From Planctomycetota bacterium (GTDB lineage Bacteria; Planctomycetota; Phycisphaerae; UBA1845), in the NCBI GenBank assembly GCA_024277835.1, contig JAJRUK010000205.1:1-6747 (forward strand): a stretch of DNA of 6,747 nucleotides, written 5' to 3'. The translations under genes and the position numbers were made by a program. Numbering within the stretch: position 1 is the first letter of the stretch; each line of letters begins with the position of its first letter. The notes under the pieces are model-generated. The model did not search any database and was not told where the DNA came from. It worked only from the letters and a program-made list of their open reading frames with translations. Shown piece after piece: positions 1-4,359 of this stretch.

Positions 1-155
1 ATTTCTGGCGCGACCTCTCCTGGCACCAGACGATAGGCCACGCAAGAGACTGGCTCGCCATCCACAACCTCGCCGGCGAAGTCAAAGAGGGCACCAGGGC
101 GTTCACGGAAAAACGCCCCATCAACTACGCCAAACTCCGCGACGAAGTGAAGTAG
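1..155 (+). CDS. Enoyl-CoA hydratase/isomerase family protein, C-terminal tail (partial)
   Basis: An open frame enters from the left edge (first whole codon at 3) and ends at TAG 153-155, giving about 50 residues. The tail contains EVKEGTRAFTEKRPINYAKL. The pattern E-G-x-x-A-F-x-E-K-R-P is the usual C-terminal end of crotonase-superfamily proteins, and the two complete crotonase genes downstream have the same kind of ending (EGMKAFQEKR and EGVAAFIEKRPP). The fold binds acyl-CoA thioesters and stabilises an enolate through an oxyanion hole. The catalytic core lies outside the window, so hydratase, isomerase or hydrolase activity cannot be decided. The extra residues after EKRP make it different from both downstream paralogues, so it is not a duplicate of either. 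It suggests that the catabolic gene group begins upstream and is interrupted by the ATPase/Toprim pair. Confidence 0.68.
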   Translation, partial: FWRDLSWHQTIGHARDWLAIHNLAGEVKEGTRAFTEKRPINYAKLRDEVK

Positions 156-190
156 TGCTTCGCTAAACGACCGATAACCCCACAGACCCA

Positions 191-216
191 TCGGCAACAC
201 CTGCCCGGATTGCCGA
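191..216 (+). repeat. Stem-loop after the first crotonase gene (possible terminator)
   Basis: TCGGCAA (191-197) is followed by its exact reverse complement TTGCCGA (210-216), giving a 7-bp stem with a 12-nt loop, 36 nt after the stop of the upstream gene. A competing 5-bp pairing, CCGAT (171-175) with ATCGG (190-194), uses part of the same arm. There is only a short T run (226-229), ten bases beyond the stem, so it is at best a weak intrinsic terminator. Termination is inferred. Confidence 0.3.
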
Positions 217-272
217 CTGTGCAACTTTTGCGCAATAACACTCAAATATTCGCCGCCAATCATCTCAATTCG

Positions 273-305
273 CTTGATTCGTGCAGAAACTATGCAAGAA
301 TCAAG
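273..305. promoter_or_regulatory. 33-nt imperfect palindrome over a candidate promoter upstream of rloA
   Basis: CTTGATTC (273-280) is matched by its exact reverse complement GAATCAAG (298-305). Inside, TGCA (282-285) pairs with TGCA (293-296). In total 12 of 13 positions pair, with one G/A mismatch (281/297), around the 7-nt loop GAAACTA. The arms overlap a possible sigma70-like promoter: TTGATT (274-279), a 16-nt spacer, then AAGAAT (296-301), each matching consensus at 4 of 6. The rloA start is about 70 nt downstream. Seen: the symmetry. Inferred: an operator where a repressor would cover both promoter elements, or alternatively a transcript hairpin. Confidence 0.4.
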
Positions 306-374
306 ACGGATGATCCGAAGTTCACTCGTAGCCGGAGGGGCTTGCAGTGGCTTTGGAGAAAAGGACACGCCGTC

Positions 375-1667
375 ATGCTTCTAGAATTCCGAGTCTCAAA
401 TTATCGCTCGTTCGATGAAGAGCAAACGTTCAGTTTCGTTGCTAGCAAGGACAAATCACTTGAGGACGAGAATGTGCATCACGAAGGCGACCACCGTGTC
501 TTGAAGGCGGCGGCGTTTTATGGCGCGAACGCCAGCGGGAAAACGAACCTTGTTTCGGCCATTGGGGTTGCTCGCCATTTGATTTGTACATCGGCGACGG
601 AAATGACGGCTGGCAACACCATTCCGGTTAACTCGTTCCTTTTATCGCGCGGAAATGAACACCGCGCCAGCTCATTTGAGTTCACTGTTCGCGTTGATGG
701 CGTTCGCTACGACTACGGATTCTCAGCGACATCTGAACGCATAACCGAAGAGTGGCTCTTCGCCTATCCGAAAAAGAAGGCAGCGGAATGGCTATCCCGC
801 GTCTACGATGCAGAAACAGGCATCTACGACTGGGACCTACGCGGGCCGTTCGCGAAAGTAAAGAGAGCACTCAAGGGTGAAACGCGTGCGAACGGGCTAG
901 CGCTATCGCGTGCAATTCAACTGAATGTTACCGAGCTAAATCCCTTGTATTTCTGGTTCCACGATAAGCTTGCCGTTATCGACCAGTCCACGCCGCCGGA
1001 ATCGCAGCGATCAACAATGCGATTCTCTCTTGACATGTTCAAACGGAATCCCCAGTTTCAGGCCTATCTGAACGACTTAGTTTCGAGCGCCGATATGGGC
1101 ATCGTCGGCATTGATGTTGAAGAAGCCGATGGCTTGCAGGCTGGTCGTGGAGCGACGATGTCGCCTGAGGAGAGAAAGGACGCAGAAGCGGTTCTCAAGA
1201 AGGAGAAGTGGCATACATGGAGCCTCACTCACCGAAACGGCGACAGTGGGAAGAAGACATCGATGGGGTTGCTGGCGGAGGCTATGGGTACTCGGCGACT
1301 GCTCGCACTCAGTGGGCCATGGTGGGATTCGCTTGAACATGGTTTTACCGTCGTCGCCGATGAGCTCGACTGTAGCTTGCATCCGCATTTGGTTCGCAAA
1401 CTTGTCGAGGCGTTCCATGGATCACGCAACAAATCCGGTGCTCAACTGGTTTTCACGACGCACGATACGTCAATTATGGACTTGTCGCTGCTACGTCGGG
1501 ATCAGATTTGGCTCATGGAAAAGCAGCGGAGCGGAGCAACGGAAATGTATTCGCTTTACGATTTCAAGGACCGCCCCCGCAACACCGAGGCGATTAGCCG
1601 CGGCTACCTGGGTGGACGATACGGCGGAGTTCCGAATTTTGGGCCAGCGCTTGAGGATGTTTACTAA
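375..1667 (+). CDS. rloA: RloA-like AAA15-family ATPase (AbiL/PARIS-type defence ATPase)
   Basis: A 430-residue ATPase of the OLD/SMC-like AAA15 group. Seen: the family-typical start MLLEFRVSNYRSF; Walker A GANASGKT at residues 50-57; a degenerate ABC signature AEAMGT at 301-306; Walker B VVADE at 326-330, continuing into LDCSLHP; and the H-loop TTHD at 361-364. The C-terminal pattern LLRRDQIW...GRYGGVPNF is characteristic of RloA-like proteins. The start at 375 has AAGGA (361-365) nine bases upstream; the frame can be extended to 210 but the extra part lacks family similarity. Family knowledge: such ATPases pair with a Toprim-type partner (RloB, AbiLii, AriB) and act as sensor or regulator in abortive-infection defence. 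The partner gene starts 3 nt after this stop. Odd: the conserved signature serine (E-S-x-G-T) is Ala303. The trigger and mechanism here are unknown. Confidence 0.88.
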   Translation: MLLEFRVSNYRSFDEEQTFSFVASKDKSLEDENVHHEGDHRVLKAAAFYGANASGKTNLVSAIGVARHLICTSATEMTAGNTIPVNSFLLSRGNEHRASSFEFTVRVDGVRYDYGFSATSERITEEWLFAYPKKKAAEWLSRVYDAETGIYDWDLRGPFAKVKRALKGETRANGLALSRAIQLNVTELNPLYFWFHDKLAVIDQSTPPESQRSTMRFSLDMFKRNPQFQAYLNDLVSSADMGIVGIDVEEADGLQAGRGATMSPEERKDAEAVLKKEKWHTWSLTHRNGDSGKKTSMGLLAEAMGTRRLLALSGPWWDSLEHGFTVVADELDCSLHPHLVRKLVEAFHGSRNKSGAQLVFTTHDTSIMDLSLLRRDQIWLMEKQRSGATEMYSLYDFKDRPRNTEAISRGYLGGRYGGVPNFGPALEDVY

Positions 1668-1670
1668 TTC

Positions 1671-2354
1671 ATGTCGCGCGGGAAGAATAAGTCAAGATTC
1701 CCGCGCGGTCACAAGGTAGCCCGGCCAAGTGGAAATCGCACACCGAAGTTGCGGATTCTGATCATCGGGGACGGCCAGGCGACGGAACCGAACTATTTCC
1801 GCGGACTCAAGCGGGAGCAACAAGTAAGGGCTCAATTCTCCGTCAATGTTGCGCGGGGAAAGGGCGGATCAGCGAAGACGACAATCGCCGAGGCGAAGAA
1901 GCTCCAGAAACAAGCGGCAAGCGGTCCGGATGGAAAGTTCGATGAGGTTTGGTGTTTTGTTGATGTCGAGACAGGCGAAAATGTTCCCCCGCGTCAAGAT
2001 CGCAGGACAAAGTCGGGCGGCACCAAGTTCGAGATTGTGCTCTCAAACCCATGTTTTGAAGTGTGGGTATTCGCCCACTTCGACCGGAAATCCGGTAGCT
2101 TTCTGAACTGCCATAAAGTTTGCGTCGAAGTTGAACGATGCTTCCAAAAAGAATTTGGAACTCCGTACGTCAAGACCGACCCGGAAATCTACTCAAAACT
2201 ACAACCAAAAACACTCGATGCGATCAAGAATGCTCGCTCGGTCTTTGAAAAAGACCATGCGGGGAATACCGACGCAGCTGCGTGCAACTCCAGCACAGAA
2301 GTGTACGAATACGTCGAACGCCTCTTGGGTATCAAACCCCCTGCGGCGCCATAG
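1671..2354 (+). CDS. rloB: RloB-like Toprim-fold protein (putative defence effector)
   Basis: A 227-residue RloB family (AbiLii-like) protein. Seen: a basic N-terminus (about residues 1-27), then a hydrophobic strand leading into IIGDGQATEPNYF (31-43), matching the family's C-E-G-x-x-T-E-P-x-Y-F region; FDEVWCFVDVE (90-100), matching the second acidic Toprim motif; LSNPCFEVWVFAHF (124-137), the most diagnostic RloB block; and NSSTEVYEYV near the C-terminus (206-215). Family knowledge: RloB proteins have a Toprim-like fold, as in OLD nucleases and the AriB nuclease, and are encoded next to RloA ATPases. Only 3 nt separate this ATG from the rloA stop, with GAGGA (1653-1657) inside rloA, so translational coupling is likely. 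Odd: Asp34 stands where Glu is usual and Glu100 where the second Asp of DxD is usual. Nuclease activity is inferred. Confidence 0.85.
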   Translation: MSRGKNKSRFPRGHKVARPSGNRTPKLRILIIGDGQATEPNYFRGLKREQQVRAQFSVNVARGKGGSAKTTIAEAKKLQKQAASGPDGKFDEVWCFVDVETGENVPPRQDRRTKSGGTKFEIVLSNPCFEVWVFAHFDRKSGSFLNCHKVCVEVERCFQKEFGTPYVKTDPEIYSKLQPKTLDAIKNARSVFEKDHAGNTDAAACNSSTEVYEYVERLLGIKPPAAP

Positions 2355-2363
2355 GGTGCCGCA
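2342..2363 (+). terminator. Strong hairpin at the rloB stop codon
   Basis: TGCGGCGCC (2342-2350) pairs with GGTGCCGCA (2355-2363) to form a 9-bp stem: seven G-C pairs, one terminal T-A pair and one G-T wobble. The four-base loop ATAG (2351-2354) contains the TAG stop of rloB (2352-2354). No T tract follows, so it does not look like a classical intrinsic terminator. It could act as a pause site, protect the 3' end of the rloAB transcript, or mark the edge of the module. The pairing is seen; the function is inferred. Confidence 0.5.
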
Positions 2364-2413
2364 CACACGATCGACTTGCGTCTCCTCCCCCGGCGCGCAA
2401 AATCATATCCACT

Positions 2414-3184
2414 ATGGCAGACCTAATCCTTACAAACACGGAAGGGCCCGTCGGCGTTTGCACGTTGAATCGGCCTGAGGTTCTTAATGCTCTTAACATT
2501 GCGCTGATGGACGTGCTGATTGAGCGGCTTGAGGCGTTTGATGCTGATCCAGCCATTCGCGTGATTGTGATCGCCGGCAGCGAAAAGGCGTTCGCGGCCG
2601 GGGCGGATATTGGCGAGATGGCGGATGCGTCGCTTGTGGATATTAGCGAGCGAAACAATCTCGCCCGGTGGAAACGCGTCGCAGCGATCCGAAAGCCCAT
2701 CATCGCCGGGGTGAGCGGATTCGCGCTGGGCGGTGGCTGCGAGCTGGCGATGCATTGTGATATGATCGTCGCGTCGGAGTCCGCTCAGTTCGGTCAACCA
2801 GAGATCAAGCTCGGCGTGATTCCGGGTGCGGGTGGGACGCAGCGTCTTACGCGAGCGGTGGGCAAGTTCCGGGCGATGGAAATCATTATGACCGGGCGGT
2901 TCATGACGGCGAAAGAGGCGTTCGACGCGGGGCTGGTGACGAAGGTCGTCTCGAAAGAGCAATTTCTCCAAGAGACGATGGCCCTCGCTCGCGAAATCGG
3001 CAAGATGCCGCCCCTGGCGCTCAAAGCTGCGAAGGAAGCGATTCTTGCCGTCGATAACACGACGCTCGCGACGGGGTTAGAGTACGAACGCCGCCTTTTC
3101 TACTCGCTCTTTGCAACAGAAGATCAAAAAGAGGGTATGAAGGCGTTCCAGGAAAAGCGCAAAGCGGATTTCAAGGGAAAGTAA
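2414..3184 (+). CDS. Short-chain enoyl-CoA hydratase (crotonase)
   Basis: A 256-residue crotonase, the usual length. It hydrates trans-2-enoyl-CoA to 3-hydroxyacyl-CoA in the cytoplasm, as in beta-oxidation. Seen: N-terminal TLNRPEVLNAL (17-27); oxyanion-hole loop AFAAGADI (59-66); GFALGGGCELAM (102-113) with Glu110; FGQPEIKLGVIPGAGGTQRL (126-145) with Glu130; and C-terminal EGMKAFQEKR. Glu110 and Glu130 sit 20 residues apart, exactly like Glu144 and Glu164 of rat mitochondrial crotonase, and the surrounding residues are very similar, so hydratase activity is well supported. The open frame runs back to 2282, overlapping rloB, but homology starts at ATG 2414. No good Shine-Dalgarno lies before that ATG. 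With the PaaG-like gene downstream it could serve as PaaF (2,3-dehydroadipyl-CoA hydratase), but the substrate cannot be read from sequence. Confidence 0.93.
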   Translation: MADLILTNTEGPVGVCTLNRPEVLNALNIALMDVLIERLEAFDADPAIRVIVIAGSEKAFAAGADIGEMADASLVDISERNNLARWKRVAAIRKPIIAGVSGFALGGGCELAMHCDMIVASESAQFGQPEIKLGVIPGAGGTQRLTRAVGKFRAMEIIMTGRFMTAKEAFDAGLVTKVVSKEQFLQETMALAREIGKMPPLALKAAKEAILAVDNTTLATGLEYERRLFYSLFATEDQKEGMKAFQEKRKADFKGK

Positions 3185-3292
3185 CAAGCGAAGAAGCACC
3201 CGCCCCCCGAGCCGCATGCTTCAGCTTGCGCGGACGTTCGACCTCAAGGGTGGTCGCCAGAAAAAAACCGCGTAAGAATGGATGCGCAATCA

Positions 3293-3357
3293 ATGCACCG
3301 GTTACAAACCGGTGCCACACAAGATGATGCACTGAATGCAAACCTGGTTCACACAAG
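3293..3357. repeat. Imperfect tandem repeat, 34-nt period
   Basis: Unit 1 (3293-3323) and unit 2 (3327-3357) align without gaps at 23 of 31 positions. They share ATGCAC at the left, CAAACC in the middle and CACACAAG at the right. A third CACACAA occurs at 3373-3379. Unit 1 carries a perfect palindrome that unit 2 has lost. This is most simply a degenerate copy of a dispersed intergenic element, or paired binding sites. Confidence 0.5.
3295..3315. repeat. Perfect 9-bp palindrome with 3-nt loop (REP-like hairpin)
   Basis: GCACCGGTT (3295-3303) is followed by ACA and then its exact reverse complement AACCGGTGC (3307-3315). It lies about 83 nt before the PaaG-like start and 110 nt after the hydratase stop. 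Such a compact GC-rich hairpin fits a REP-type intergenic palindrome, a transcript-stabilising hairpin or a dimeric operator. No T tract follows. The family assignment is inference. Confidence 0.55.
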
Positions 3358-3380
3358 CGGTGTGACGTTGGCCACACAAC

Positions 3381-3387
3381 GAGGAAG
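3381..3387 (+). promoter_or_regulatory. Ribosome binding site fixing the PaaG-like start
   Basis: GAGGAAG lies 10 nt before ATG 3398. It decides against the upstream in-frame ATG at 3278. Its first base also closes a small stem (CGTTG 3366-3370 with CAACG 3377-3381). Confidence 0.6.
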
Positions 3388-3397
3388 CGAAAAGAAA

Positions 3398-4198
3398 ATG
3401 GCAGGCAACTTCGAAACCATCCACGTCACCGACGACAGCGGCGCACGAACAATCACGCTCAACCGTCCGGACGTCCTCAACTCGTTCAACACGCAGATGC
3501 TCAAAGAGCTTGGCAAAGCTGTCCGCGACGCAGCCAAAGACAAGACCGTTCGGTGTCTTGTCTTGACCGGAGCGGGTCGCGGCTTCTGCGCCGGGCAGGA
3601 TCTCGCCGACGTGGCCGATCGCTACAAGAGCGACGACCCCATCGAACTAGGCCATCATATCCGCGAGCATTACAACCCGCTAATCGCCTCGCTTCGGACG
3701 ATGGAAAAACCTGTCATCGCCTCGGTCAATGGTGCAGCCGCCGGGGCGGGGTGCAGTCTTGCCCTGGCTGCGGATATTCGGATCGCCTCTGAGTCAGCCA
3801 GCTTCATCCAGGCGTTTATTCACGTCGGTCTCGTCCCCGACTCGGGGAGTACGTTCTTCCTCCCGCAACTCATCGGGACCGCCAGAGCTTTTGAAATGAC
3901 ATGCACCGGGCGGAAGGTCAAGGCAGACGAAGCCCTGAAGATCGGTCTTGTGAATCAGGTCGTTCCGGCGGATCAACTCTCCGAGGCAACCGCAAAGCTG
4001 GCGGGGAAGCTCGCAGCCCTGCCGCCAAGGGGGGTCGCACTCACCAAGCGAGCGCTCAACGCTGCGGCCACAAACGATCTGGTCTCGCAGCTCGATTACG
4101 AAGCCCAGCTCCAGACGACGGCGGGAAAGACCAAGGACCACCGCGAGGGCGTCGCTGCTTTCATAGAGAAAAGACCCCCGAACTTCACCGGCCAGTAG
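3398..4198 (+). CDS. paaG: PaaG-like 1,2-epoxyphenylacetyl-CoA / enoyl-CoA isomerase
   Basis: A 266-residue crotonase-superfamily protein. Seen: TLNRPDVLNSF (20-30); GAGRGFCAGQDL (58-69), the oxyanion-hole segment; YNPL (92-95); VNGAAAGAGCSLALAADI (110-127); FIQAFIHVGLVPDSGSTFFL (136-155); and the ending REGVAAFIEKRPPNFTG. These blocks closely follow E. coli PaaG. The hydratase glutamates are absent (Ser120 and Phe140 at those positions), while Asp148, equivalent to the PaaG catalytic aspartate, is kept. Known for PaaG: it converts ring-1,2-epoxyphenylacetyl-CoA to the oxepin and also shifts double bonds. The usual D-x-G-G-T is D-S-G-S-T here. No epoxidase (paaABCE) or paaZ is in view, so a related aromatic or unsaturated acyl-CoA isomerase remains possible. 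The start at 3398 is set by GAGGAAG 10 nt upstream. Confidence 0.85.
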   Translation: MAGNFETIHVTDDSGARTITLNRPDVLNSFNTQMLKELGKAVRDAAKDKTVRCLVLTGAGRGFCAGQDLADVADRYKSDDPIELGHHIREHYNPLIASLRTMEKPVIASVNGAAAGAGCSLALAADIRIASESASFIQAFIHVGLVPDSGSTFFLPQLIGTARAFEMTCTGRKVKADEALKIGLVNQVVPADQLSEATAKLAGKLAALPPRGVALTKRALNAAATNDLVSQLDYEAQLQTTAGKTKDHREGVAAFIEKRPPNFTGQ

Positions 4199-4209
4199 CG
4201 ATGTTCTGC

Positions 4210-4231
4210 TGTGAGGATACGGCAACTCACA
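4210..4231 (+). repeat. Small stem-loop after the PaaG-like gene
   Basis: TGTGAG (4210-4215) pairs with CTCACA (4226-4231): 6 bp around a 10-nt loop, starting 12 nt after the stop. It is not followed by a T run. A weak terminator or pausing element is possible; chance is also plausible at this length. Confidence 0.2.
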
Positions 4232-4291
4232 CTCGGGGCTGCACGACATTCCCAGCCAGCCACCGATGTAGAGATTTTATCGCTTGATTGA

Positions 4292-4323
4292 GTCCGCCCA
4301 TCCCGCTACCTTCCCGGCGGGAC
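4292..4323 (+). repeat. Alternative hairpins upstream of the transketolase gene
   Basis: TCCCGC (4301-4306) pairs with GCGGGA (4317-4322), 6 bp with a 10-nt loop. The same right-hand sequence can instead pair with GTCCGCC (4292-4298) through GGCGGGAC (4316-4323), 7 bp with a one-base bulge. The two structures exclude each other. They sit 20-50 nt before the transketolase ATG. No ligand class or leader peptide is recognised. Confidence 0.3.
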
Positions 4324-4343
4324 AGTAACTTTAGACGCTGAAT

Positions 4344-4349
4344 GGAGGG
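4344..4349 (+). promoter_or_regulatory. Ribosome binding site deciding the transketolase start
   Basis: GGAGGG lies 10 nt before GTG 4360. It directly follows the upstream in-frame ATG (4342), so it can serve GTG 4360 but not that ATG, which has no purine-rich site of its own. A further in-frame GTG at 4396 also has GGGAG (4382-4386) nine bases before it. Confidence 0.5.
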
Positions 4350-4359
4350 CGTTTTCGCC

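Larger units (their letters stand above)
156..374. other. Non-coding spacer between the crotonase tail and rloA
   Basis: This 219-nt spacer holds no gene I can support. The frame of rloA stays open back to a TTG at 210, but the residues it would add resemble nothing in the family, and the conserved N-terminus begins at 375. The spacer holds the 191-216 stem-loop, the palindrome TTGCGCAA (228-235), the 273-305 palindrome and the rloA ribosome binding site AAGGA (361-365). It is AT-richer than the catabolic genes in places: 241-300 has 25 G or C in 60. Confidence 0.6.
3185..3397. other. Repeat-rich spacer between the hydratase and the PaaG-like gene
   Basis: This 213-nt spacer contains no supportable gene. 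The paaG-like frame is open back to an ATG at 3278, but residues encoded before 3398 derive from repeats and palindromes and match no crotonase N-terminus. The spacer holds a run of seven A (3261-3267), the 3295-3315 palindrome, the 34-nt-period repeat, two further small hairpins (3349-3381), and the ribosome binding site of the next gene. Confidence 0.65.

Noticed and set aside
210..374. N-terminal extension of the ATPase from TTG 210
   Set aside because: The added 55 residues look random and the spacer palindromes lie inside it; the conserved family N-terminus and a good ribosome site are at 375.
167..2374. Possible target-site duplication ACGACCGA (167-174) and ACGATCGA (2367-2374) flanking rloAB
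   Set aside because: Only 7 of 8 bases match, the word is short, and no transposase or terminal inverted repeats accompany it.
2376..2406. Promoter before the hydratase: TTGCGT (2376-2381) and AATCAT (2401-2406)
   Set aside because: The 19-nt spacing is too long and both elements are poor matches; TTGCG and CGCAA in this stretch also form only a 5-bp stem.
2282..2413. Upstream extension of the enoyl-CoA hydratase
   Set aside because: It overlaps the end of rloB in another frame; crotonase similarity begins at ATG 2414.
3171..3377. 68-codon reading frame on the minus strand
   Set aside because: It lies over a repeat-rich spacer, runs into the end of the hydratase gene, and shows no recognisable domain or ribosome site; best explained as a by-product of the repeats.
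3278..3397. Upstream extension of the PaaG-like protein
   Set aside because: It would translate the repeat region, and GAGGAAG at 3381 points to ATG 3398.
4281..4312. Shared word CGCTTGATT at 271-279 and 4281-4289 as a common -35 element
   Set aside because: A shared 9-mer between two spacers of this size is not rare enough, and the matching -10 (TACCTT, 4307-4312) fits consensus at only 3 of 6.
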